Shown one piece after another: positions 1 through 6,257 of a stretch of DNA of 7,187 nucleotides. Every line of letters starts with the position of its first letter. Position 1 is the stretch's first letter. The position numbers and the translations under genes were made by a program. Under the pieces are notes generated by a model. The model saw only the letters and a program-made list of their open reading frames with translations, was not told where the DNA came from and made no database searches. The DNA is from Candidatus Magasanikbacteria bacterium CG_4_10_14_0_2_um_filter_41_10 (GTDB lineage: Bacteria; Patescibacteriota; Patescibacteriia; Magasanikbacterales; UBA922), in assembly GCA_002792995.1 (NCBI GenBank), contig PFPJ01000058.1, positions 1-7,187 of the forward strand. The letters run 5' to 3'.

Positions 1-135
1 TTGTCACACGCTGCAATTGTGAGCCGCGAGATGAAATTGCCGTGTGTTGTCGGGGTCAAAGATATTTTTGAACATGTGAAAGATGGAGATAGTATAGAAG
101 TGGATGCAACGAGTGGGATTGTACGTAAGAGGTGA
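1..135 (+). CDS. PEP-utilising enzyme, C-terminal phosphohistidine (mobile) domain, 3' partial
   Basis: Only the last 44 codons are in the window; the frame is open from base 1 and stops at TGA 133-135. The peptide starts LSHAAIVSRE and continues through a PCVVGV stretch to DGDSIEVDATSG near the end. This is the classic signature of the PEP-utilising mobile domain (PpsA, PPDK, PTS enzyme I, rifampicin phosphotransferase). The His at codon 3 matches the residue that carries the phosphoryl group between the nucleotide and PEP or product sites. The protein ends about 40 residues after this His. Canonical PEP synthase and PPDK carry a PEP/pyruvate barrel after the mobile domain, so this looks like a protein with the mobile domain last, as in rifampicin phosphotransferase or short PEP-synthase-like proteins. 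The substrate cannot be told from this fragment. Family assignment is firm, specific function is not. Confidence 0.85.
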   Translation: MSHAAIVSREMKLPCVVGVKDIFEHVKDGDSIEVDATSGIVRKR

Positions 136-137
136 AC

Positions 138-171
138 ATGCTACCCTATAGATAGCATTATATTCTTCTTT
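138..171 (+). terminator. weak hairpin followed by T-rich tract, possible terminator
   Basis: ATGCTA (138-143) and TAGCAT (153-158) form a perfect 6-bp inverted repeat with a 9-base loop, directly after the TGA of the partial PEP-enzyme gene. A T-rich stretch follows (158-171), though it is interrupted by A and C. The stem has only two G-C pairs, so it is weak for an intrinsic terminator. Its place between two co-directional genes is what makes it plausible. Confidence 0.3.
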
Positions 172-190
172 ATTCACTAACTTTACCTAT

Positions 191-601
191 ATGAACTACA
201 CACGTGCCCTCGGGTTTGCCGTGATCGTCTATGTGATCGGCGCTGTCGTCCTTTTACTTTCAGGCTATCGCATCAATGCAGCTCCATCGATGTTGTCGTA
301 TGGCATATTGTGGGTGCTCATGATTCCCGTTTTTCTCATCGTCGCAAAGTGGTATTTTCATGTTGTACCACCGACTGCAAAGGCAGGTCTTTTTCTTGGG
401 TTGATGACTGTCGTAGTTGGTTTTTTGCTTGATACCGGTATTGTCTTGGTTTCAGGTGTGTGGGGATCACTATCTGATTTTTATGCGACAGTATATGGAG
501 ATTGGCGATTTGTTGTAACGCTTATTGAAATGCTTCTCTTAACGTCATATGCAGGCTACGAGTTTGATAGTACATATACGAGTAGTGGAAAAGTAGAGTA
601 G
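191..601 (+). CDS. small four-helix integral membrane protein, function unknown
   Basis: This 136-residue protein is almost entirely membrane-embedded. Four hydrophobic segments are visible at about residues 6-25, 33-54, 66-90 and 104-122, joined by short polar loops, with a polar C-terminal tail (EFDSTYTSSGKVE). No catalytic or metal-binding motif is apparent and I do not recognise the family. There are no cysteines, a single histidine (H57) and few charges. The ATG at 191 is chosen because the first helix begins almost at once after it and no in-frame upstream start gives a better protein; there is no Shine-Dalgarno sequence. The stop lies 7 bases before the ATG of the four-helix-bundle gene, so the two are probably co-transcribed. 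A conserved small membrane protein is the most that can be supported. Confidence 0.8.
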   Translation: MNYTRALGFAVIVYVIGAVVLLLSGYRINAAPSMLSYGILWVLMIPVFLIVAKWYFHVVPPTAKAGLFLGLMTVVVGFLLDTGIVLVSGVWGSLSDFYATVYGDWRFVVTLIEMLLLTSYAGYEFDSTYTSSGKVE

Positions 602-608
602 TTGTTAT

Positions 609-995
609 ATGGAACAAAAAGGAGGACAATATTATAGATTTACTGATTTGGATATCTGGAAAATTGGTCATCAGTTGCGAAAGGATGTGTATAAAATAAC
701 AGAGTTGCTACCTGAACATGAAAAATATAATTTGATCGGTCAAGCAAGAAGATCAAGTTGTTCTATATCTGCAAATATTGCAGAAGGACATGGAAGATTT
801 CATTTTCAAGAAAATATTCAGTATTGTAGACAAGCACGTGGTTCTTTGGAAGAAACCGTTGATCATCTGATTGCTATAGGAGCATTGTATTTCTCTCTTC
901 AGCAAGAGTGTGCAGACATCGTACAAACATGCAACACACTACGTGCAAAGCTAAACGGATATATTTCATACCTTCAAAAACAGAAACAACAGTAA
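609..995 (+). CDS. four-helix bundle protein (S23 / 23S rRNA intervening-sequence protein family)
   Basis: The 128-residue product carries the family's usual landmarks: FTDLDIWKIG (residues 11-20), RRSSCSISANIAEG (47-60) with the almost invariant N-IAEG, and ARGSLEET (76-83). The rest is helical, and the length is normal for TIGR02436-type proteins. The family was first noticed as ORFs inside 23S rRNA intervening sequences and is related to the Avd accessory proteins of diversity-generating retroelements. Neither an rRNA nor a reverse transcriptase is visible here, so this is a free-standing copy. Its molecular role is unknown; family members form oligomeric basic helical bundles that may bind nucleic acid. 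The gene is AT-richer than its surroundings (about 36% G+C over 601-960 by hand count, about 45% over 1261-1500), and five of eight Arg codons are AGA. A GGAGG sits inside the gene at 621-625, four codons after the ATG, where it cannot serve that start. Confidence 0.9.
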   Translation: MEQKGGQYYRFTDLDIWKIGHQLRKDVYKITELLPEHEKYNLIGQARRSSCSISANIAEGHGRFHFQENIQYCRQARGSLEETVDHLIAIGALYFSLQQECADIVQTCNTLRAKLNGYISYLQKQKQQ

Positions 996-1009
996 TATTC
1001 TTCAAACAT

Positions 1010-1039
1010 TTGCAACAATTACTACTACTCCATTATTCT
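1010..1039 (+). promoter_or_regulatory. possible sigma70-like promoter before the SPFH gene
   Basis: TTGCAA (1010-1015) and TATTCT (1034-1039) are separated by 18 bases in the 57-base gap before the SPFH gene. Each hexamer is a partial match to the consensus. The ATTATTC heptamer occurs twice around the -10 (1032-1038, 1040-1046). The region is AT-rich, so chance matches are likely. Confidence 0.25.
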
Positions 1040-1052
1040 ATTATTCGAAATT

Positions 1053-1904
1053 ATGCAAACATTTGATCCGACGCGTATCCGACGATACCTCAGTTCTTTT
1101 GGTATCATTTTTTTTATTGTTGTTCTCCTGCTGATTTTTGGGACAAGCTTTTGGACCGTCGTCAGTGCAGGACACACGGGTGTACAATCTCTTTTTGGAA
1201 AAGTGATGGATCAGGAATTGTCTTCTGGTTTTCATATAAAAAATCCGTTTGTTCACGTGACAGAACTCAGTACTCGAACAGAAGATTATACGATGAGTAT
1301 TACCCAAGGAGAAGGGGAGAGAGTAACCCCCGATGCGATTCGCGCACTCACAAAAGAAGGACTGCAAGTAGATCTTGATATTACCGTGCTTTACCATTTG
1401 CAGGAAGAACATGCGTCTGATATCTATCGTGATGTTGGGCTTGGGTATGATGAAGTGGTGATTCGTCCACTTACAAGAAGTACGATCAGAGAAATCGTTG
1501 CACAATATAGCGCAAAAGATATTTATTCTGAAAAAAGGGGAGAGGCATCACAGATGATTCTCGAGACATTACAATCAAAATTGGATCCTCGTGGTATAGA
1601 AGTGGAAGATGTATTGCTCCGGAATGTGGTGTTGCCAGACAACCTCGCGACAAGTATTGAAGCCAAGTTGCAAGCTGAACAGGAGTCAGAGCGATATGAT
1701 TTTGTATTGGAAAAAGAAAAGAAGGAAGCAGAACGAAAACGGATTGCCGCAGAAGGACAGCGCGATGCACAACAAATCATCAATCAAAGTCTGACAACAC
1801 GGTATCTCGAATATTTGTATATTGAAAGTTTGAAGGATCGTGAAGGGACAATCTATGTTCCAACAAATCCGAGCAATGGGATTCCACTGTTACGAGGATT
1901 ATAA
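1053..1904 (+). CDS. SPFH/prohibitin-family (band 7) membrane protein
   Basis: This 283-residue protein has a short N-terminal tail, one transmembrane helix (about residues 14-38) and then the SPFH opening motif (VVSAGHTGVQSLFGKV, about 37-51). The SPFH/band 7 domain runs to about residue 200, with the typical VTVLYHL-like strand (ITVLYHL, 110-116) and a RPLTRSTIREIVAQYSA helix (138-154). A charged, coiled-coil-like helix follows (about 203-245, rich in Glu, Lys and Gln). The order TM, SPFH, helix matches prohibitins and HflK/HflC, which form ring- or cage-like membrane scaffolds around proteases such as FtsH. The coiled coil is shorter than in stomatins or flotillins. There is one gene, not an hflK-hflC pair, and no adjacent NfeD gene. 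A role as a membrane scaffold is inferred from the family; the partner is unknown. The last six bases overlap the end of the convergent PEGA gene. Confidence 0.9.
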   Translation: MQTFDPTRIRRYLSSFGIIFFIVVLLLIFGTSFWTVVSAGHTGVQSLFGKVMDQELSSGFHIKNPFVHVTELSTRTEDYTMSITQGEGERVTPDAIRALTKEGLQVDLDITVLYHLQEEHASDIYRDVGLGYDEVVIRPLTRSTIREIVAQYSAKDIYSEKRGEASQMILETLQSKLDPRGIEVEDVLLRNVVLPDNLATSIEAKLQAEQESERYDFVLEKEKKEAERKRIAAEGQRDAQQIINQSLTTRYLEYLYIESLKDREGTIYVPTNPSNGIPLLRGL

Positions 1905-3236
1905 TGCTCGTTTGTAGATTCCGTTTTTGCCGTTGATAGCTGTTTCAAAAAGAATATACTGAGAGTCTTTTTGTACACTCAACGTCTGTATTGCCGTATT
2001 TGTGTTTTCAAACAACATTTGAGTAGTCCTGAATTGTGGATAAAATCCTGCAATACTATCATCAAAAACAAAGATCAAGGAATTGTGAACATCTGAGCGT
2101 CCCACAGCATGGAGTGGTTTGTTTGTACGTGTTATCAATTTGTGTGATCCATCATCACGTATCTGATATACCTCCCAAGGAGACCATGCAATCCAGCCCG
2201 CAGTAGCCTCTCGTGCATACAAACGAAACATGTGTGACGTTGCAAAAGAAGTAATGTCTCCAGAATCTAGCCATAGCATCTGTACTGTTTGTGATGATTG
2301 TACTAACACATACCGAGATGTAGCTCCAATAATGGTGAGAGGATATGTGGGCGTATCAAATGTTTGTACTATCACATCATTTTTCATGAGGATTCCTTTT
2401 TCGTTGAGTGTCCAGATGTTTTGTGATGTGTCTATAAACCAAGGTACGGACGAAGATACTGTTCCTATGTCATTGCTTGTTCCTCCTGCGAGTGCAATGA
2501 TCGATGTGTGATCACGAAGATAAAGTGTATCTCCACGAGATTCAGTCCACTGTATGTCAGGTGTGGTTGTCGAAGATATGGTATAGGTAGTGCTGTCGGT
2601 ACGTTTGCTGGCATCAATTGATTCTGTCAAAAAAGTACGGTTTCTTTTGACAGTCAGTGCCATGAGTGTCGCATATGGTGACCATGTCAATGAAGGGATC
2701 ATATCAGATGTCCCGCGCCATATCGTTGTTTCTTCTGACGTGTTAAGATCATAGAGAAGAACTTCATAGATATTTGTATTTGCATGGAGGATCGTCGCAA
2801 TAAAACGACCGTCAGGCGAGAGAAAAGAAGAAAGAGCACCTTCCGGAGTAGGATATTCATACGTTGGGAGAACATCTCGATAGAGAGAGATGTCAGTAAT
2901 ATATGTCGTTTGTTTGCTTTGCACTTCTATTGGAATGGACCAGGGCAAATATCCTTGTCGAACAATAGAAAGTTTGTATATCCCAGGTGCTCTGTTCGTC
3001 AAATGAATTGGTAACCGTTGTTCAAGCATAATATCGTTCAGATGAACAGTAGCATCATTTGGTTGGACATCAATCGTGATAACACCAGTTTCTTTTATCC
3101 TATGTGTGTCACGATCATAGCGATATCCCGCAGTATACAAAATAATGAGCGGAGACACGATGAAAAAAGTCAGTATGAGAAAAATCATGAACGAAAGTCT
3201 GAAACGACGTGTCAAGGTAATATTGGGATACCACAT
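1899..3236 (-). CDS. PEGA-domain membrane protein with C-terminal beta-propeller-like region
   Basis: The gene runs leftward and encodes 445 residues. Residues 1-13 are polar and basic, 14-36 form a transmembrane anchor, and an LYTAGYRYD motif (33-41) follows directly, as in many CPR PEGA proteins. The PEGA domain spans about 52-115 (ITIDVQPNDATVHLND, then PGIYKLSIVRQGYLPW), a small beta fold seen in surface or extracytoplasmic proteins. The rest (about 130-445) shows repeated WD40/TolB-like strands such as FLSPDGRFIAT (138-148) and LTWSPYATLMAL, suggesting a beta-propeller facing outside the membrane. No catalytic residues are recognisable; a binding or scaffold role in the envelope is inferred. 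The CAT at 3234-3236 is taken as the start because it leaves a basic N-terminus before the anchor; Met17 is an alternative. There is no clear Shine-Dalgarno. It is divergent from murA and convergent with the SPFH gene. Confidence 0.88.
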   Translation of the reverse strand: MWYPNITLTRRFRLSFMIFLILTFFIVSPLIILYTAGYRYDRDTHRIKETGVITIDVQPNDATVHLNDIMLEQRLPIHLTNRAPGIYKLSIVRQGYLPWSIPIEVQSKQTTYITDISLYRDVLPTYEYPTPEGALSSFLSPDGRFIATILHANTNIYEVLLYDLNTSEETTIWRGTSDMIPSLTWSPYATLMALTVKRNRTFLTESIDASKRTDSTTYTISSTTTPDIQWTESRGDTLYLRDHTSIIALAGGTSNDIGTVSSSVPWFIDTSQNIWTLNEKGILMKNDVIVQTFDTPTYPLTIIGATSRYVLVQSSQTVQMLWLDSGDITSFATSHMFRLYAREATAGWIAWSPWEVYQIRDDGSHKLITRTNKPLHAVGRSDVHNSLIFVFDDSIAGFYPQFRTTQMLFENTNTAIQTLSVQKDSQYILFETAINGKNGIYKRAL

Positions 3237-3266
3237 AAAAGGTAAAAATTGACTAAAGTGTCAGGA

Positions 3267-3296
3267 TGGAGAGGACTTTCTGGAGAGCTAGACTTT
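3267..3296. repeat. imperfect direct repeat upstream of murA, possible operator
   Basis: TGGAGAG occurs at 3267-3273 and 3281-3287, and each copy is followed by GACTTT (3274-3279 and 3291-3296), the second after a 3-base insert. The second copy overlaps the proposed -35 of the murA promoter. That position would suit a regulator, but no protein-binding evidence exists and two copies could arise by chance. Confidence 0.4.
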
Positions 3297-3317
3297 TTGA
3301 ACGTAGTTTAGTATAAT
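3289..3317 (+). promoter_or_regulatory. sigma70-like promoter for the murA operon
   Basis: A perfect TATAAT (3312-3317) lies 17 bases downstream of TAGACT (3289-3294), which matches TTGACA at four of six positions. Transcription would start near 3324, leaving a leader of roughly 20 bases before the murA ATG at 3346. It is the best promoter match I found in the window and sits in the divergent gap where a promoter is expected. Confidence 0.6.
3310..3315 (-). promoter_or_regulatory. possible minus-strand -10 element for the PEGA gene
   Basis: AGTATA on the plus strand reads TATACT on the minus strand, five of six matches to the -10 consensus. It lies about 75 bases upstream of the PEGA start and overlaps the plus-strand TATAAT of the murA promoter. 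No good -35 lies at 16-18 bases; a TTGAAT lies 23 bases away, which is too far. The call therefore rests on the -10 alone. Confidence 0.3.
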
Positions 3318-3345
3318 TCTATCGTGAAATTAGCTTTTATTCAAC

Positions 3346-4632
3346 ATGCCACGATTTATTATTACTGGAGGAAATCCACTGACTGGATCAGTCCAAACAA
3401 TTGGAAACAAAAATGCCGTCTTGAAAATGATCGCCGCGGCACTCTTGACCGAACAAGAAGTACACCTTACAAATGTCCCTGGTATCAGCGATGTTGATGT
3501 TATGCTTGAAATGTTGGAGGCTCTTGGGGCACAAGTACGATACGAAAAGGTCTCAAAAGAAGTATTTATCAGTGCAAAGGATATCAAGACTACCACAGTT
3601 CCAGCGGAACTTGCAAAAAAACTTCGTTCGTCAAATGTCTTACTTGGGCCATTACTCGTTCGTATGGGACATGTAGAAAGCGTTGTCCCTGGCGGAGACA
3701 AAATTGGTCCTCGTGAAATGACTGCACATTTTGATGGATTGACAGCTCTTGGCGCTACGTATACACAAACTGGTGATGATTCTTTTTCACTTTCAGGAAA
3801 ACTTACGGGGACAGACGTTCATCTGTACGAGCCAAGTGTCACCGCAACAGAAAATGTCATCATGGCAGCCGTCTTGGCAAAAGGAAAAACAATAATTACC
3901 AATGCAGCGTCAGAACCACAAGTGAAAGAACTCTGTGCCATGCTCAATAATATGGGGGCACAGATAGAAGGTGGTGGATCAAACGAAATTCATATTACTG
4001 GCGTCGCATCACTGCATGGTGTTTCTTATGCAGTCCCAATAGATTATATTTATGCAGGAACATTTGTTGTCTTGGCTGCAATTACTGGTGGACGACTTGA
4101 TATAGGACCAGTCAATCACGAAGACATGAGAACCATGCTGTATTTTTTCAGTAAGCTTGGGGTCAAAACAGAAGCAAAAGGCGACAGACTTATTGTTCCC
4201 GCAAAACAAGAACTTAAAGTGCAGGATGCCAATTGGGCACGTGTCAAAGGATTTTACTCTCAGCCATGGCCATGTTTTCCTTCTGATATTATGAGCCTTG
4301 CCATTGTGCTTGCTACACAAGTAGAAGGGTCGACGCTCTTCTTTGAAAAAATGTATCCTGGGCGCATGTTTTTTGCGGATTACCTCAATGGCATGGGCGC
4401 AAACATTATTATTGCAGATCCACATCGCGTCATCGTCAACGGAAAAACACAGCTTTCTCGCCGTATCCTTGCCTCACCGGATCTTCGTGCAGGGATGGCC
4501 TATGTCGCAGCAGGACTCTGTGCAGAAGGAGAAACCACTGTTGAAAATATTCGTCACATCGATAGGGGATACCCAGCGATAGAGGATGTGATTTCATCAC
4601 TTGGTGGAAAAATAATTCGTGAAGAATCCTAA
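3346..4632 (+). CDS. murA: UDP-N-acetylglucosamine 1-carboxyvinyltransferase (MurA), Cys-to-Asp active-site type
   Basis: MurA transfers enolpyruvate from PEP to UDP-GlcNAc in the cytoplasm, the first committed step of peptidoglycan synthesis. The 428-residue length is normal for the two-domain EPSP-synthase fold. Matches to E. coli MurA include Lys22-Asn23 in GNKNA, Arg94 (R91), Arg123 (R120), Asp314 in FPSD (D305), Arg340 (R331), Asp379-Arg381 in PDLRA (D369/R371) and Arg407 in HIDRGY (R397). The residue equivalent to Cys115 in the PGGC loop is Asp118 (PGGDKIG, codon 3697-3699). Asp here is known from Mycobacterium, Chlamydia and Borrelia enzymes, which stay active but resist fosfomycin. 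The hinge segment reads DYIYAGTF (233-240) where E. coli has DRIETGTF. The paralogue AroA is excluded by the MurA-specific motifs. It is the first gene of the rightward operon; there is no Shine-Dalgarno sequence. Confidence 0.95.
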   Translation: MPRFIITGGNPLTGSVQTIGNKNAVLKMIAAALLTEQEVHLTNVPGISDVDVMLEMLEALGAQVRYEKVSKEVFISAKDIKTTTVPAELAKKLRSSNVLLGPLLVRMGHVESVVPGGDKIGPREMTAHFDGLTALGATYTQTGDDSFSLSGKLTGTDVHLYEPSVTATENVIMAAVLAKGKTIITNAASEPQVKELCAMLNNMGAQIEGGGSNEIHITGVASLHGVSYAVPIDYIYAGTFVVLAAITGGRLDIGPVNHEDMRTMLYFFSKLGVKTEAKGDRLIVPAKQELKVQDANWARVKGFYSQPWPCFPSDIMSLAIVLATQVEGSTLFFEKMYPGRMFFADYLNGMGANIIIADPHRVIVNGKTQLSRRILASPDLRAGMAYVAAGLCAEGETTVENIRHIDRGYPAIEDVISSLGGKIIREES

Positions 4633-4643
4633 TATATCGAGGT

Positions 4644-5888
4644 ATGCAGACACCAGATTCACAGCAATATTCTTGGGCAAAACGTCTTGTTATTGTTTTT
4701 TTTGTACTGGCTATATTTGGACTTGGGACATTTGTAGGATCATATTATGGCGTAAAACAATATGTCACAGGAGATAGTGGGCAAGTCGAAATTTCCAAGA
4801 TTTTGGATCTGTATGGAAAAACAAGATCTGAGAATGTGTCATTCAATCAATTTTGGGATATCTGGAAATTAATACAAGAAAAACATGTTGACCAGCCAGC
4901 AAATGAAGTAGATATGTTTTATGGAGCAATTTCTGGCATGGTGGCAGGTCTTCATGATCCATACTCTACTTTTTTTCCACCAAAAGAGGCAAAAGAATTT
5001 GCGCGAGATCTCGCAGGTGAGTTCGAAGGTATAGGTGCTGAGATTGGCGTGACCGATGGTCAGCTCACTATTATTGCACCACTTCCAGAATCACCTGCAC
5101 AAAAAGCAGGTCTCAAAGCAGGTGATAAGGTATTTGCAATTGATGGAAAAAATACAGCGGATATGACACTCGAAGAAGCTGTCCTCAATATCCGTGGTGA
5201 AAAAGGAACTACGGTGGTGCTCATGGTATCTCATGATGGGCTAAAAGATGCAAAAGATGTTTCTGTGTTGCGTGATACCATTACAGTGCCTACTGTGAAC
5301 TGGGAGATGAAAGATAATCATATCGCCTATGTTCGTTTGAGCTATTTTAACGAAACCACATGGGATGATTTTGATAACGCTGTTCAAGAAATTCTTCAGG
5401 CAAAAGCAAAAGGCCTTGTATTTGACCTACGCTCAAATCCAGGTGGATTTCTTCAGACATCTATAGATGTGGCAAGCGAGTGGGTGGATAGTGGTGTTAT
5501 TGTGAGAGAGCGATTTGCTGATGGGACGACCAATGAGCACCAAAGCAGAGGGAAGCATCGATTTGCTACCATGCCAACCATTGTGTTGGTTGATGGCGGA
5601 ACAGCGTCTGGTTCTGAGATTGTCGCTGGTGCCATTCAGGATTATGGTGTGGGAACCATAATGGGGACGCAAACATTTGGCAAAGGATCTGTCCAAGATT
5701 TTCAGATGCTTCCAGATGGATCTGCTCTCAAACTTACGATTGCAAAATGGTTTACACCAAAAGATAGAGCTATCAATGGAGAAGGCATAGCACCCGATGT
5801 GATTGTGAAGGATATGTTTGTCACCAATGATGATAAGTCGGTGACTGATGTTGGTCTTGAACAAGCACTCAAGGCACTAAAAAAATAA
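4644..5888 (+). CDS. S41-family carboxyl-terminal processing protease (CtpA/Prc type)
   Basis: The 414-residue protein has one N-terminal transmembrane helix (about 14-35), a helical linker, a PDZ domain (about 126-200, with GIGAEIG at 129-135 and SPAQKAGLKAGDKV at 150-163) and the S41 catalytic domain (about 225-390). Ser322 in TASGSE, Lys347 in FGKGSVQ and Gln351 match the Ser-Lys-Gln catalytic set of CtpA/CtpB. The spacing of 25 from Ser to Lys and 4 from Lys to Gln is that of the family. The substrate-side motif DLRSNPGG (261-268) is present. The topology places the protease outside the cytoplasmic membrane, where relatives trim proteins from the C-terminus, including envelope and cell-wall hydrolase regulators. 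The gene begins 11 bases after murA. A GAGG abuts the ATG, too close for a normal Shine-Dalgarno. The substrate is unknown. Confidence 0.93.
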   Translation: MQTPDSQQYSWAKRLVIVFFVLAIFGLGTFVGSYYGVKQYVTGDSGQVEISKILDLYGKTRSENVSFNQFWDIWKLIQEKHVDQPANEVDMFYGAISGMVAGLHDPYSTFFPPKEAKEFARDLAGEFEGIGAEIGVTDGQLTIIAPLPESPAQKAGLKAGDKVFAIDGKNTADMTLEEAVLNIRGEKGTTVVLMVSHDGLKDAKDVSVLRDTITVPTVNWEMKDNHIAYVRLSYFNETTWDDFDNAVQEILQAKAKGLVFDLRSNPGGFLQTSIDVASEWVDSGVIVRERFADGTTNEHQSRGKHRFATMPTIVLVDGGTASGSEIVAGAIQDYGVGTIMGTQTFGKGSVQDFQMLPDGSALKLTIAKWFTPKDRAINGEGIAPDVIVKDMFVTNDDKSVTDVGLEQALKALKK

Positions 5889-5892
5889 CGAT

Positions 5893-6246
5893 ATGTTTGG
5901 AGGAATTGTTATTCATGGAGATGGTGTTGGGGGAACATTGGGATACCCAACAGCAAATATCGATTGTCCTTCAAAAGATGTCCATTTTGATCCTGGAGTA
6001 TATGCTGCGAAGGCAACCTATCAAGGCAAGGTTTACAAAGCTGCGCTTGTGATTATGAAAACACCATGGAAAGTTGAAGTACACTTGCTCGATTTCGATG
6101 GATCAGATATATATGGACAAGAATTGAGATTTGAACCTATCCAACGAGTATCAGCATTGGAACGATATGATGATATAGAAGAATTGAAGGAAAAGATTGC
6201 ACGAGATATCCTTTCTGTGCAGCAAGTGTTCCAGCAAATTTTATAG
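5893..6246 (+). CDS. stand-alone riboflavin kinase domain protein
   Basis: Riboflavin kinase phosphorylates riboflavin to FMN in the cytoplasm. In most bacteria it is the C-terminal half of the bifunctional RibF; this 117-residue protein is that half alone, with no FAD synthetase domain. Visible motifs are GIVIHGDGVGGTLGYPTANI (4-23), in which Thr20 and Asn22 of PTAN bind Mg-ATP in the family, PGVYAAKA (34-41), and VEVHLLDFDG (61-70) with Glu62 as the likely catalytic base. YGQEL (74-78) and a C-terminal helix follow. The family's G-x-R-PT-F segment before the catalytic Glu is replaced by a shorter MKTPWK, so the flexible loop there is reduced. The stop of the protease gene lies 4 bases upstream and ribH follows, supporting a flavin role. 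An upstream fused domain is ruled out because the protease occupies that space. Activity is inferred. Confidence 0.85.
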   Translation: MFGGIVIHGDGVGGTLGYPTANIDCPSKDVHFDPGVYAAKATYQGKVYKAALVIMKTPWKVEVHLLDFDGSDIYGQELRFEPIQRVSALERYDDIEELKEKIARDILSVQQVFQQIL

Positions 6247-6257
6247 CAATATTGTAT

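Noticed and set aside
609..995. Possible Avd component of a diversity-generating retroelement
   Set aside because: The family is related to Avd, but no reverse transcriptase, template repeat or variable repeat is visible in the window.
1041..1505. 154-codon open frame on the minus strand inside the SPFH gene
   Set aside because: It lies antisense to a well-supported SPFH gene, its translation shows no known fold or even hydrophobic pattern, and its composition looks like a random shadow.
3237..3345. Riboswitch or structured leader before murA
   Set aside because: The predicted leader is only about 20 bases, too short for a riboswitch, and no conserved hairpin set is visible in the gap.
4009..4425. 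138-codon minus-strand frame within murA
   Set aside because: It is fully antisense to conserved MurA coding sequence and has no recognisable motif.
645..4875. Shared GATATCTGGAAA string in the four-helix-bundle gene and the protease gene
   Set aside because: Both copies encode Asp-Ile-Trp-Lys in unrelated proteins; the match is short and not a repeat element.
6252..6257. TTG at 6252 as the ribH start
   Set aside because: It adds only two residues and is a rarer start codon than the ATG two codons later; neither has a Shine-Dalgarno sequence.
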